DNA from: Pyropia haitanensis | Lineage: Eukaryota > Rhodophyta > Bangiophyceae > Bangiales > Bangiaceae | Reading direction: 5' to 3' | Assembly: GCA_008729055.1 (NCBI GenBank) | Contig: SDUX01000003.1 | Coordinates: forward strand, 124,001 to 188,000 | DNA length: 64,000 bases | Shown here: positions 1 to 11,494 of the stretch, one piece after another | Position numbering within the stretch: position 1 is the stretch's first letter | Layout: the number at the start of each line of letters is the position of its first letter | Translations under genes and position numbers: made by a program | Notes under the pieces: model-generated | Databases searched by the model: none | The model's input: the letters and a program-made list of their open reading frames with translations, nothing else | Told to the model about the DNA's origin: nothing

Positions 1-54
1 CCCCCTCCTTTCTCCCCCTGGCCCGTCCCCTTGTCCCTACCCTCCTTTTTGCAG
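1..54 (+). other. Probable 3' splice acceptor upstream of first CDS
   Basis: The first 54 bases are almost pure pyrimidine ending TTTTTGCAG, a textbook intron end, with the ATG two bases later. Either a 5'UTR intron ends here or the true N-terminus lies in an exon upstream of the window. The paralogue's ATG context lacks such a clear acceptor, so the second option is less likely. Confidence 0.45.
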
Positions 55-55
55 G

Positions 56-3000
56 ATGGACAGCTCCCCCCGTGGGCGGCCACCGGGGGTGACCCCAGCC
101 GCCGCCGTCGCCACCGCCACCGCCCCCCCTCCCTCATCCTTTACCCGCGATGCCGGCCGACGGAGCGCGCAGCGGGGCGTGCCCCCGTCGACGGCTGACG
201 ACGGGAGCCGCCCGCGCGGCGGGCCCACCGCCGTGGCGACGGCCGCTGCCGACGCGGGCGTCGACTGGCGCCGCTCCCGCCGCTTCGTGACCGTCGCGGC
301 GGCCGTCGCGGCCGTCGCCGCCGCGGTGGTCACCACCACGTCTGCTGTCGCCGCCGCTGCCGCGGCCGCCGCCAGTGACACCGCCACCTCCACCACCACC
401 ACCACCACTACCGGCACGACCGTCGCTGCCATCGATGCCGCCGCGAAAGTCACCACCCCCGTCATCGTCGACACTGACGACGCCGCCGCTGCGGATGGCA
501 GCACGTCCGTCTCCCTCTCCACGGCGCTCCGCGCCACCGGCGGCGACCGCCGCCCCCTCTTCCGGTGGAACGCGGGCGGCGGCGCGACGGGCTTCTTTGC
601 CGGCGACGCGGACTCGGGCACGGCCGGGATCACGTACGAGGCGCCCCCGCGGCGCATCAAGGGCGGCCGCGGCTGGACGCCGGTGTACCTGTCGCACCGG
701 CTGGCGCCCGGCGGGCGGCTGGCGCTCGCCTTCCCTGTCCCCGCCGGCACCTACGACGTGACGCTGATGTGGGCAGAGGTGTGGTTTTCGGCAGCGGGCG
801 AGCGGGTGCTGCGGGTGGCGGTGGGGGAGCTCCGCGGGGAGGTGGCGCAGGGGCAGATCGCGCACCTGGACGTGGCCGCCGAGGCGGGGGCCAACGCGTC
901 GCTGGTGCGCACGTTCCGGGATATCCGTGTGCGCCGGGGGGGGAAGCGGGGGGGGGGCTTGCTCGTTACCATTGACGGGCTCGTCGCGCAACCGATGCTG
1001 AGTGGCGTCGTGCTGTGGGCGGCGCCCAAGCAGAGGGGCGGGAGGGGGGGGCGGGAGGCCACGCCGACGCCATCGCCAAAGCCGCGGAAGGAGCCAGCGG
1101 CCGCGGCGCAACCGTCCGGCGCACCGCGCTGGCACAACGGGTCGGAGTATGACAGCGGCGCGGACCACCGGGCGCACGCGGTGCCCGGCGGCCCGTACGT
1201 CGCGACGGACTTTACCAAGAGCGGCGCCGCGGCGGTGACGCTCGACGGCATTCTCTCCCACTCACACTACTTTGACGCGGGCCCGCCGGCGGTGTCGGGC
1301 CTCATCGTCCGCTACCGGTGGACGATTGAGGAGACGGGCGAGACGATTGGCTGGTCGCCGCGGCGAACGCGGGTCTTTCCGCTCGGCACCACCCGCCTGC
1401 GGCTGACCGTCACGGACAATACGGGGGACGTGGCGTCGGCGCTGACGACGGTGACGGTGCGGACGGCGTGGACGCCGGGCGCCTACTTTTACGCCTACCC
1501 GGGCCGGCCGGGTGCGACGCTCGCCGACCTGATGCCGCCGCCGGGGTGGTGGCGCCGCCCGGCTCGGCCGAGCGCGCGCCAGTCAGACGTTGGCGGCGAC
1601 GGCGGCGGCAGCCTGGCGGGCGTGCGGCAGGCCACGGCCGGCGGCGGCGGCGGGGCGCCCAAGCCGACGCTCGGCACGGCGGTCCCACGGATTGACTTTT
1701 GGCGGGCCGCCGACTTTCCCGGCGGCGGCTTTGCGTCGGCCGCCGCGGTCGCGACGGGCGGCTGGGGCGCGCGGCTGGTCGGGGAGCTCCGCCCCCGCAG
1801 CACCGGCACGTACACGCTGCTGGTCATCCACGACGGCCCCGTGCGGCTGCTGCTTGGCGGCAAGACGCTCATCCACGTACGCCGCCCCGCCGCGGCGGTG
1901 ATGACCAGCTACGCGCCGGGCGTGCACCTGGCGGAGGGCTCGTCGACGCCCCTGCAGGTGCTCTACTGGCAGCGCCGCCGGACGGCGACGCTGGTCGTCG
2001 CGGCGGTGCGGCCGGGGGAGGTGGCGGCGTATCCGCTGACGGCGAATGAGCTCGGCTACGACACCGCCGCCGTGCTGCCGGTGCTGTCTTCGGCGAGCCG
2101 GCGGTCGGGGTCGGCGGGGGGCGGGGACCGCCTGACGCTCCGCGGGTCGGGGCTCCTCAACGACCTGCGCGTCATGTTTGGCACCGTCGAGGCGGACAAC
2201 ATCATGCGCACCGCCGCGGACGGGACGGAGGTGGTGGTGCTGGTGCCGCCGCGGGGAACCAACAGGGGGCCGTGGAGCGTGGAGCTGCGCGTCGTTAACA
2301 GGGTGGGCGCCTCCAACGCGCTGCCGTTTGACTATGTCGTGGGGGGGGCACCGCCGGTGCGGTTTTTGCCGTCGGTGCTGCGGACGCCCGGCGGCAAGCC
2401 CTACTCGCTGGGGCAGGGGGTGACCAGCGCCATCCGTGGCCCGGACGGACGCTACTACTTTGGCACCCAGGCGGGCGTCCTCCACGTGCTGACCGTCGAT
2501 GAAGGGCGCGGCGTGGTGACGGGCTCGTGCTCCACGCCGCCGCTCTCCGGCAGCCGCTCCATCCTGGGCCTCTCCTTCCCGCCATCGGACAACAAGGCGG
2601 GCCGCCTGTACGTGTCGACGAGCGTGCTCTTTTGGCTCGACCGCCGCGTGCTGCCGTACGAGAGCGGCTGGCGCAACGGCCGGGTGGATCTGTACAAGCC
2701 GGACGGCCGCGGGTGCTTCCGCTTCAACCGGCGCATCCTCTCGGGGCTGCCGGTGAGCAACCACGACCACGGCGTCAATGGGCACGCGTGGGACGATGAC
2801 GGTCGGCTGTACGTGTCGGTGGGCGGCAGCACCAACGCCGGGGTGGCGGTGCGGGGGGACACCAAGGCGGCACGGGACTTCGTCGGCGGGGTGCCCGACT
2901 CGCCCCTGTCGGGCGCGGTGCTCGTCGCAGACGTCCACGCGCGCGGTTTTAACGGCAAGGTCAAGTACCGCAACAAGAATGAGCCCGACCGGGCGACCGT

Positions 3001-3865
3001 TGCGAGCGGCGACGTGGCCGTCTACGCGACGGGCGTTCGCAACGCGTTTTCGCTCGCCTACACGTCGCGTCGCGACATGTACACGGTGGACAACGGGCCC
3101 AACGGGGGGTACGGCCCGGCGTCCACGTCGTGCACGACGCAGGGCGTCGGCCCGCACACGGGCGACGCACTCCTCCGCGTACTGCCGGGCGCCTACTACG
3201 GGTGGCCCAACCGCGCGCGCGGGCGCGGCGACCCGCGGCAGTGCGTGTACGTGGCGCCCATGGGCCCGCGTGTCTCGCGGGCGGGCGCGACGGCGGGCCT
3301 GGCGGCGGTGCAGTCGTCGACCAACGGGGTGCTCGAGTACAGGGCGGCAACGTTTGCGGGCGCCCTCCGCGGGGAGCTGCTGCTATCCAAGTTTGCGGGC
3401 CAGAGCGACGGCCTCCTCTACCGCGCGCGGCCGGCCGAGCCGGGCTCCACGACGCCGCTGGTCGGCGGGGTGCGCGTCCTGGCGGGCCGATCGGGGTTGG
3501 CAATGTTTGAAGACCCGTCGGGCGGGCTGGTCATGGCCGACCCGCGCTCCGAGACGGTGACGGTGCTGCGGCCGGCGATGGTGCCGCCGTCGACGCCGAC
3601 GCTGATTGGGGTGGTGCCGCCGCGGGGGCGCGCGGCGGGCGGCACCGCGCTGCGCGTGACGGGCTACCGGCTGGGCGGCTGGCGCGCGGTCGTGACGGTC
3701 GGCGGCCGGCGCTGCCGGCGAGTACGGAAAGTATCGAAAGATGGGAACGCGCTGACGTGCACGGCGCCGGCGGGGCCGAAGGGCGAGACGGTGGACGTGG
3801 TGGTGACGACGCCCGACGGACCCGCGCTGTCGTACGGCCGCGAGTACCGCTACATGCGGGTGTGA
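56..3865 (+). CDS. Malectin-PKD-PA14-TIG-GSDH multidomain extracellular protein (copy 1)
   Basis: This is a single open frame of 1,269 aa. After an Ala/Thr/Pro-rich leader and a hydrophobic stretch at about residues 78-107 (signal peptide or signal anchor), I recognise five modules. They are a malectin-like domain (about 168-321, starting RWNAGG), a PKD-type Ig fold (about 369-471), a PA14-like region (about 471-659), an IPT/TIG domain (about 670-768), a six-bladed glucose/sorbosone-dehydrogenase-like propeller (about 782-1175, with NHDHGVNGHAWDDDGRLYVS in place of the usual His-containing strand), and a final TIG ending EYRYMRV. Architecture suggests a secreted or cell-surface carbohydrate-binding protein, perhaps with PQQ-type sugar oxidase activity; that activity is inference. 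The ATG at 56 sits directly after a pyrimidine tract and TTTTTGCAGG, so this may be the second exon with the 5' part outside the window. A diverged inverted copy lies at 25.8-29.5 kb. Confidence 0.82.
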   Translation: MDSSPRGRPPGVTPAAAVATATAPPPSSFTRDAGRRSAQRGVPPSTADDGSRPRGGPTAVATAAADAGVDWRRSRRFVTVAAAVAAVAAAVVTTTSAVAAAAAAAASDTATSTTTTTTTGTTVAAIDAAAKVTTPVIVDTDDAAAADGSTSVSLSTALRATGGDRRPLFRWNAGGGATGFFAGDADSGTAGITYEAPPRRIKGGRGWTPVYLSHRLAPGGRLALAFPVPAGTYDVTLMWAEVWFSAAGERVLRVAVGELRGEVAQGQIAHLDVAAEAGANASLVRTFRDIRVRRGGKRGGGLLVTIDGLVAQPMLSGVVLWAAPKQRGGRGGREATPTPSPKPRKEPAAAAQPSGAPRWHNGSEYDSGADHRAHAVPGGPYVATDFTKSGAAAVTLDGILSHSHYFDAGPPAVSGLIVRYRWTIEETGETIGWSPRRTRVFPLGTTRLRLTVTDNTGDVASALTTVTVRTAWTPGAYFYAYPGRPGATLADLMPPPGWWRRPARPSARQSDVGGDGGGSLAGVRQATAGGGGGAPKPTLGTAVPRIDFWRAADFPGGGFASAAAVATGGWGARLVGELRPRSTGTYTLLVIHDGPVRLLLGGKTLIHVRRPAAAVMTSYAPGVHLAEGSSTPLQVLYWQRRRTATLVVAAVRPGEVAAYPLTANELGYDTAAVLPVLSSASRRSGSAGGGDRLTLRGSGLLNDLRVMFGTVEADNIMRTAADGTEVVVLVPPRGTNRGPWSVELRVVNRVGASNALPFDYVVGGAPPVRFLPSVLRTPGGKPYSLGQGVTSAIRGPDGRYYFGTQAGVLHVLTVDEGRGVVTGSCSTPPLSGSRSILGLSFPPSDNKAGRLYVSTSVLFWLDRRVLPYESGWRNGRVDLYKPDGRGCFRFNRRILSGLPVSNHDHGVNGHAWDDDGRLYVSVGGSTNAGVAVRGDTKAARDFVGGVPDSPLSGAVLVADVHARGFNGKVKYRNKNEPDRATVASGDVAVYATGVRNAFSLAYTSRRDMYTVDNGPNGGYGPASTSCTTQGVGPHTGDALLRVLPGAYYGWPNRARGRGDPRQCVYVAPMGPRVSRAGATAGLAAVQSSTNGVLEYRAATFAGALRGELLLSKFAGQSDGLLYRARPAEPGSTTPLVGGVRVLAGRSGLAMFEDPSGGLVMADPRSETVTVLRPAMVPPSTPTLIGVVPPRGRAAGGTALRVTGYRLGGWRAVVTVGGRRCRRVRKVSKDGNALTCTAPAGPKGETVDVVVTTPDGPALSYGREYRYMRV

Positions 3866-3951
3866 TCGTGGCCGCCGTCACGCGAGCCGATCGGCCGACG
3901 GGGGCGCGCGGGGGCGCGCGTCGCGGACGGCAACGTGGGGGGGCGCGATTA

Positions 3952-4508
3952 GGGCACGTCCACCAATGTCGATATTCGCCGATATTCGTGCCACGTAGGA
4001 AAAACGTGGCGCGTCGGGCCAAACGTGGCACTGATGCGGTCGTTCATCAATGTCAACGAGCTATTCCGGCCTAAAACGAACCCCCCTCAGCGAATAGACT
4101 TGATATAAGTGACGACATAACTTCCTCTCCGTACCCTGACGTCTGTTAGCTCCAGAGCTATCGCCGGGCCAAAACAGGGTGTTTTGGCCGAGCGATAGCC
4201 CTGGAGCCAACAGACCTTACCAATTGCCAGGGCGATGATTGGCTGAGAGCGTGCCACGTGTGGGCATCATTTCGACAGTGTGATAGTGGAGAGTTGTCAA
4301 CACCAACGGCCTGGAACGAAGACGACGAACGGACCCGTGGTTTGGAAGGTAGCCTGTTGGTAGCCCCCGTCTCCACCGTAAGTCCACTTCACGTGCTTCG
4401 CCTGATAGCTCGCCGATAGCCCGACCACCCAGACGCTGCCACGTATGTACACGTGGCGTCTTAAAACCACTCATTTACGACTGATAGCCGACATTGGTGG
4501 ACGTGCCC
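3952..4508. mobile_element. PIF/Harbinger-like MITE (557 bp, 20-bp TIRs, TTA target duplication)
   Basis: The ends are perfect 20-bp terminal inverted repeats, GGGCACGTCCACCAATGTCG at 3952-3971 and its reverse complement at 4489-4508. They are flanked by TTA on both sides (3949-3951 and 4509-4511). A TTA duplication with GGG-starting TIRs is typical of PIF/Harbinger DNA transposons. There is no coding capacity, so it is non-autonomous. Subterminal copies of ACGTGGC/GCCACGT and CGATAGC/GCTATCG occur near both ends and could be transposase-binding sites. It lies 86 bp past the stop codon of the first gene and is less GC-rich than its surroundings. Confidence 0.88.
4141..4215. repeat. Long near-perfect hairpin inside the MITE
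   Basis: Two arms of about 36 bases (GTCTGTTAGCTCCAGAGCTA... and its partner ending ...GGAGCCAACAGAC) pair almost perfectly, with a loop of only a few bases around 4176-4179. The mismatches are mostly G-T compatible. It is the strongest hairpin in the window and sits close to the left third of the element. Confidence 0.8.
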
Positions 4509-4511
4509 TTA

Positions 4512-5823
4512 GGGCGGTGGAGGGGGGGGGAGCTGCCATCGCGTAGCCTGTTCCAGGCGACAAGTACATATGGTGCAGTCGTGGATGTAACTAATTCTCA
4601 GCGCACTGCACACCTGTCCAAGGAGTCATTGGTCCGGCGTCCATCATCACCGCCATGTCGCACGTCCCCCCTATCACGCGATTGCCAATTACAGACGGCC
4701 GCGGGCCGCTTCCTCGGCCGCTGGGCTCCCAAAAAGGTGACGCCGCGGCCGCCCCTCCCCACCGTGATGCTGACAGTTGCGTCGAGCTGCGTTGGCAGCC
4801 GCCGCGGCCGCCGAGCCGCCCGTTCAATCCCCAAGCGCACCTTGGCAGCCAACCAGCGCGCGCCCTCTCCACCGTGAGAGGGTCTGGACGGGGGCGGTGT
4901 GGCGGCGCACCCCTACCGTGGCGAGCCCACACGTGGACGGTGCGCCGCTGAGAGTGGGGCGGACGCGCCGCCGCCCTGGGTGTGGCTCCCCGCTCCCCCC
5001 TCCATCGGCGCGCCCGCGCTCCTCGCCCCCCCGCGGCCCACCCCCCACCGCCCCGCCCCTCTCTGCCACCGTGCCCGCCCGTGTTTTTTTCCCCGCCCCC
5101 GCGCCCGCGTCGGCCCCCGTCGAGTTTGTGTCGTGCCCTCGTACGGTGAGGGCGGGGGGGGGGGGTGCTTTTGCCTCGCTGGTCGGAGGTGCTTGCAGGT
5201 CCGTTGTTGCGGCGTGTTGCTGCCTGGCCGAGCAGGGAGGGGCGGGGGGGCGGCCGGGAGGGAGGGAGGGCGGGAGGGAGGGAGGGCGGGAGGAGGGAGG
5301 GCGGCAGCGGGGGCGGCCGGACTTGTGCGTCCCCGCCGCGCTGAGCAGGCCGCGTCGCCAAGGCGCTGGCGTCGCGGGGCAACGACCGTGACGTGCCGGC
5401 GGCGGCCGTGTGTGGGCGCCCCCGGCCGCTGCGGCCCGCCGCCTCGCGTCCGGCTGGCTGGCGACCTGCCCGGTCCGTGTCGGCGCATCATCCACACCCC
5501 CGACCCGGCTGGCCGCTGACTTTGGCCCCTGCCGCGCTACACCCATCCCTGCCACGCTGTGGAGCCTCTTCCCCCCGACCGACCTCCCTACCCCTCCACC
5601 CTCTCTTTTTCCATTCTTGGTATCCTGCCCTGCCGGCCCCGCTGTACCTTTGCTCCCTCCCTCTGCCCCTGTTGTGCCCACCACCCCGGCCTGCCTTGCA
5701 GCTAGGTCTCTGCTTGCGGAGCTGCCACGGTGTCGGTGTGGAGAGCCCAACCGGCCGCTTGCACGGGGTGCGACTCGGGCACGGGCGTGGTGGGTGCGTC
5801 CTCCGCCTTGGAGGCTTGTGGGG
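4512..5823. other. Gene-free interval upstream of the SURF4 homologue
   Basis: I see no supportable gene here. The sequence becomes strongly C- and G-tract rich from about 4,960, with a GGGA/GGGC minisatellite at 5,234-5,310 and a pyrimidine-rich stretch at about 5,560-5,700. The last 200 bases before 5,824 are probably 5'UTR or core promoter of the next gene. Confidence 0.5.
5234..5310 (+). repeat. G-tract minisatellite (GGGAGGGAGGGCGGGA type)
   Basis: About a dozen runs of three or more G, each separated by one or two bases, occur in 77 bp. The motif is compatible with several overlapping G-quadruplexes on the plus strand, about 0.5 kb upstream of the SURF4 start codon. Confidence 0.75.
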
Positions 5824-7129
5824 ATGGAGCAGGTGCAGGACTCGGCGCGACAGGCGTTGCGGGTGTCCAAGCGCTTCACCAAGCAGGTCGCCCCGTACGC
5901 GCCCTATATCACACGAGGCCTGTTTGTGGCCACGTTTGTGGAGGATGGCGTCCGAGTCCTGACCGAGATGCCCCACCAGGTACGTGCGGGGGGCGGGCGG
6001 GGGGGCAATACCCCGTTGAGCAGGGGACGAGGGAGCGCTCGTTGCCGCTCACCACGGCAGGGGATAAGGAGGAGGGCGCGGGTTGTTGGGGGCTCGGGAG
6101 GGTGAGGTGAGGAGCGGTGGGATTTGACGGCGTCCTCGGTGGTCGCCTGCGGTGGGGGTTGCTGGGGGGGGGGGGGGCTGGTGACTCAACGGAATGGATG
6201 CGTGGCGGTCTCTGTCGTGCGTGTCCACGTGGGAGGCTGCCGCCGCCATGGATTGGGACTGACGCCGGTTCCTGTGTTGTTCTTGTGATATTGCACTCCC
6301 GTCCCGTCTCATCTCTCTGCTCGCCCACTCGCGCTCGATTATTGGGTGTCTTTGCTTCCGTGGCGTCGTCGTTCCTCGCCCCACTCCCGCCTCTCCCTTG
6401 CCCCCCTCTCGCCTCTTCTCCTTTGCGCGGCGCGGCTTGCAGATTGACTTTTTGCACTACGAGTACCGGATTCCCGAGTGGCTGGCCGGTGTCCTGCTCG
6501 TCGTTACCGTCCTCCTCTCCTTTGTCGGCAGCGGCTTGCTGATTGCGCAGAAGCATGCGTTTGGGGGCAAGTACGAGGCGCTCGGCTCGTACCTGCTGCT
6601 CGGCTGTGTCGCGTACCAGCAGGTGGTGTACGGGCGGCACTCGCCGATTGGGTCGGGGAACATTGGCTTCCTCGTCCGCAACCTGTGCCTCGCGGGCGCG
6701 CTGCTGCTCTTCCTGGCCCAATCGCGCATCGAGGAGGGCCGCACCGCCCTGCCGGGCGTGCCCGACCCGGGCAACAGCGTCACGATGCAGTCGTACCTCA
6801 AGCTGGCCAGCCGCGTGCTGCTCGTCCTGCTGGCAATGGAGTTCCTGACAACCATGGGCTGGGTCGGCTGCGTCCTCACTGCCCCTGTGGTGCTGGCTGT
6901 CGCGGTCGGCTGGTACATGACGATCAGCGGCACGCTGCTGCTGGTGCTCTACCTGGTGCACAACGTGCTCAACAGCGCGTTCTGGTCGCTGGGCGACTCG
7001 TACATGAAGGACGTGCTGCGGTACGAGTGGGTGCAAACCATTTCCATCATGGGCGGCCTGCTGATGCTGGTCGTCAATGGGCCAGGCGAGCTGTCGGTCG
7101 ACGAGCGGATGCGCAGGAAACGGTTCTAG
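5824..7129 (+). CDS. SURF4: SURF4/Erv29-family ER cargo receptor
   Basis: Two exons: 5824-5979 (52 codons, phase 0, donor CAG/GTACGT) and 6443-7129 (acceptor CTTGCAG), giving 280 aa against 269 in human SURF4. The N-terminus starting MEQVQD matches the soluble start of the family, and TFVEDGVRVLTEMPHQ matches its first conserved block. Exon 2 carries the conserved FLVRNLCLAGALLLFLAQSR and the family C-terminus GPGELSVDE. Several hydrophobic membrane spans follow one another. The tail RRKRF has Lys at -3 and Arg at -4, a dilysine-like COPI retrieval signal. SURF4/Erv29 cycles between ER and Golgi and packs soluble secretory proteins into COPII vesicles. The start is the first ATG giving a family-like N-terminus. 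Confidence 0.93.
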
Positions 7130-7979
7130 GTTGGGAGGCGCGTTCTTGGCGGGGCTGCGGCGGGGGGGGGGGGGGGGGGGGGGGTCGAGGAGGGCGGGCC
7201 TTTGGGCGTGGCGCGACCACGTGGGCCGCTGGGCGGACTGCGGATGGCGGTAACCCGTGCACTGCGGTGGATTATAGACTGGCAGCTGGTGTCTTGGGGC
7301 GGAGGGGGGGGGGGGGGGCGGGCGAGGGGCAACTGGCTGGCGGCCGCAATCGTATGGACGGTCGGGTGGCCTGCGGGTGGCAGTGCAGATACAGGTGGAC
7401 TGTCCCGCCTGCTGCGCGGTGGGCACCCCCGCCTGGGGTGGCGGGGCTGGCTGGGGTGCCTGTATGGTAGGTGGGGTGGGATGGGGCCGCGGACTGCTTG
7501 CGCAGGGGGCGTTGGTCTGGGGGCTTGGCGGGTGCGTGTTCAGAGAGAAAACAGGTGTGCTCTTTTTCTCCGGTCGCCGCCCCGCGCCCGTCGTGGCGCT
7601 TGCGGCGGCCAGGGAGTGCGGAGGCGGTGCGCCAGTGCGCGCGCGTTTGCGGGTGAGCACGCGCGTAGGGGGAGGCGAGCGAGGACGCGCCGCGCGGTTT
7701 GCCCCGCAGCTGCGGGCACTCGCCAGCGTCACACCGGCGATGAAGGACAAAGTGTTTATACAGCCGGGGGCGGCCCCCACGACCAAACCCCGGGTGATGC
7801 GTGCACGCAGATCCCCCGGCGAGCACGAGCGATGACGGCCAGGTCCTGCAGCACGGGGGGGCGCGGGGCGCTCACTCCCCCGTCCACCTCTGCACACTCC
7901 CCACACCACACGATGCTTGCGCTGCGCCCCCTCACTCCCGATGGGTCACGCCACCACGCCGCCGCCGCCCTCACCCCGC
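7130..7979. other. Gene-free convergent interval
   Basis: This is the space between the converging SURF4 and NTPase genes. It holds G runs at 7,161-7,182 and 7,300-7,318 and otherwise unremarkable GC-rich sequence. I see no gene, RNA or clear repeat. Confidence 0.5.
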
Positions 7980-8171
7980 TCACAGCAGCCCGTTCCCGTT
8001 GCGCCGGTGCAGCGCGCCCAGCACCGCATCCATTTTCAGGCGCGCCAGCTCCGCCTCGCCCATGCCCGTCGCGCCCACGTGGACGGCGAGGTAAAACTCG
8101 AGCAGCGTCTCCATCGTCGCGCCGCCGCCGCCGGTGGAGGCGGCCGCCGCGGCGGCCGCCGCCGTCGACGA

Positions 8172-8207
<36 letters not shown>

Positions 8208-9850
8208 GGGCGGCGCGAGCCCCACCGCCGCCGCCGCCGTTGCGTCGGCGGCCGCCGCCGCGTCCGCGTCGCCGCCGCCGCCGCCGGCCGCGGCGGCATC
8301 GTCGGCGCCCACCCCCCCACCCGCGGCGGCGCGGATCTGGCCGAGCAGCCGCGGCCCCGCGAGCGCCGCCACCCCCCGCTCGCTCGCGAGCGCCACCGTC
8401 AGCCCGCCGCGCACGGTGAGCACCGCAAACGCCTCGGACGGGCGCGGGCCGCCCGCGCGGCCGCCGCGGGGGCGGCCGGCCGCCGCGGCGGCGGCCGACC
8501 GCGACCGGCGGCGGCTGCTGGGCCGCGCGTAGCCGCCCGTGTAGGCCACCCAGTCGTCGTCGCCGCCGCCCACGTCGCGGACGACGAGCGTGTGGGCGGT
8601 GGTGATGGCGTACTCGCGGCCCGCGCCAGAGGCGGGGCCCCCCTCCAGCACCACCCCGTCGGTGGAGCGGAGGAGCGCCGACAGCTGCGGGCCGTGCCAC
8701 AGCGGCAGCAGCAGGAGCACCTTGCGCCGCGGCGGCGGCGGCGGGACCGCCGCCGCCGCCGCCGCCGCCGCCGCGTCGTCGCCGTCGACGTGGCTGTCGC
8801 CGTCGGCAGCGGCGGCCGCCGGCAACGGCAGCGGCGGCGGCGACGGCTGCACCGCCAGCGGCGGCGCCGCCTCCCGCGCAATCGCGTCGCGGACGTCCAT
8901 GGCGCGGGCGGTGCGCATCTGGCGGACCTCCAGGTCCACCCCCCCCGTCACGAGCGTCGCGCCCGCGTCGCCCGACACGTACGCGCGGCGGTCCCGACCC
9001 GGCGTGCCGTCGGGCGGCGGCGCCTCGCCCGGTGGGAGGTACACGACGGGGCGGCGGGCGTCGAGGGCGGCGGCGGCGGCGCCGAGGCCGGGCACCGCGT
9101 CGAGGGTGGGCAGCAGCCGGGACCAGCAGCGGGGCGGCGCCGTCGGTGGCGCGCGCGCGATCGTGACGAGCGTGCGGATGAGGAGGTCGATGAGGGCGGT
9201 GCGGGTCCAGAAGCGGGTGTCCCCGACGGGCTGGAAGGGCGCAAACGTGGGGGGGGGGAGGACGGGCGTCGCCGACGGGCCGCCATCGGCAGAGGGCGCG
9301 GGCGGGGTCGTCAGCCGTGCCACCAGGTGCCGCCGCATAAAGCCGGGGAGAAAGACGAGGAAGGAGGGCGCCGACGGCGCCGCCGCCTCCTCCTCCTCGT
9401 CCGAGTCGTCATCGTCATCGTCGTCGTCGTTGTCGTCGTCGTCGTCGTCGTCGCCCGTGTCGACGGCGGCTGACGACGCGCCCGCGTCGCGGTCGCCGCG
9501 GCCAGACGCCACCTTGCCACCGCCGCCCTCCCGGCCCGTCGCCCCCCCCCCCCCCTCCCCGGGCCCGTCGGCGGCCGCGCCAACCGCACGGACGCGGCGG
9601 CGTCTCCCTCCCCCCCCCCCCCCCCCCCGCGGGGAGGTCGCCTCCACCGGCAACAGCGACAGGTCGAGCGTCGCGACGAGCCGGCTCAGCCGCTCCCCCC
9701 GCCCCCCCACCGAAAAGAGGTCGTCGCCCGTGACGGGCACCCCAAACGCCGACACGTCCAGCAGCCGCCCAATGCCGCTGCGCTCCTCGGGCGTCCGCGC
9801 GCCCGCGCCGACATCCCCATACGCAACGCCGCCGCCGCCGCCGCCATAGC

Positions 9851-9900
<50 letters not shown>

Positions 9901-10949
9901 GCGCCCTCCCAGCCGTCGCCGACGCCGGCGCCAAAGCGGGCGGCCCCCCCCCCCCCCCCCAGCGGCCGCGCCCCCCCCCCAGGCCGCGGGGTGCCAGCTC
10001 CGCCACCACCTCTGGGATCGTCTCAAACACCCGCCACGCCGCGGCGAGCGCCCGGTCAATGCCCGCCGCGCTGCCGAGCGTCACGGACCCGTCGGCGGCG
10101 GCGTGGTGGAGGAACCGCAAGCTCAGCAGCAGCAGCCACACGTTGCCGCCGCACCACTCGACGAGCTTCCGGTCCAGCACGCGCCCCCCCCCCCGGAGCC
10201 CCGGCAGCAGCAGCCGCTCCCGGCGGGTCAGGCTGGCGCGGATGGCGCGGAGGTGGGGCGGGCGGAGCATGTCGAGGACCACCCCGACGGTGCCGTAGCC
10301 GCACCGCCGGGCGCCCGAGTCGAGGAAGGGCGCGCCGCGGCCAGAGAGGTAGACGTACACCGGCGGGTACCGGCCGAGCGTCACCGCCGCCACGTGCAGG
10401 CAGTGCCACAGGGCGCCAATGTTATCGCGCAGCGCGGCGGCCGCGCGGGGGGACAGGTCCCCGACATTGTCGACGTGGAGGAAGAGCGGCCGCCGCGTCG
10501 GGCGCTGCGGCGCCGGCGGGTGCACCGCGTCCATCAGCAGCGACGCGACCGTGGGGGGGTCTGGGGCGGGCGGCGGGCCGCGCCGCGCCGCCGCCGCCTT
10601 TGCCGCCGCCGCCGCCGCCTTTGCCGCCGCCGCCGCCGCCGCCGCCGCGGCGGCGGGATCCCCCCCCACCGTCCCCGCCGCGGCGGCGTCGCGGCCGCCG
10701 CCGCCGGGCGTCGGACCGCCCGCCGGCGGCGGCGCGTCGGCGGGCACGTGGAAGCCCGCGTCGGTGAGGGCGCCCGCAAACAGCAGCGGCAGCGCGGCGA
10801 GGTCCGACCCGTGGCGCGTCTCGGCGCCCCGCGCGAGCGAGCAGTCCACGTACACGGGGATGGCGGTGCTCATGTGCTGGAGCTCGGCAATCACCGCGGC
10901 GGCCGACAGCTCCAGCGGCCGCTTGCGCGCGTCCGCGGCGGTGGTGGTC

Positions 10950-10993
<44 letters not shown>

Positions 10994-11458
10994 GGTCGCA
11001 TCGACCGGCCCGCCGCCGCCGCCGACGCCGCCGCCGCCGCCATAGGGGGCCGCCGCCGCCGCCGCCGCCGCGGGCGGCACCGCCTCCACGTCGATCGCCG
11101 CGCCGTCGGCGGCGGCGTCGCCGCCGTCGCCCGCCGCGACGGCGGCGGCCTCGGCGTCCGCGTCGGCGGCGGCCATCTCGAGCAGCCGCGCCTGGACGGC
11201 GGGCTTGCGGAGCTCGGCGACAAAGGCGCGGCCGAGGGCGGTCTTGCCCGACGCAAACGCCTGGCCCGCCACCGCCAGCCGCATGTCCGACAGGGCCCAG
11301 TCGTCCCGGATGAGCCGCACGTTGTTCCGCGCGTTGACCACAAAGAGCGTGTACAGCTCCGCGTCGCGGCCGACAAACGGCATGCACCCGTCGGGGAGGT
11401 GCGGGGTGGTCGACGCGGCCGCCGCGGCCGCGTCTGTCGACGCCGCGTCGGCGGCGGG

Positions 11459-11494
<36 letters not shown>

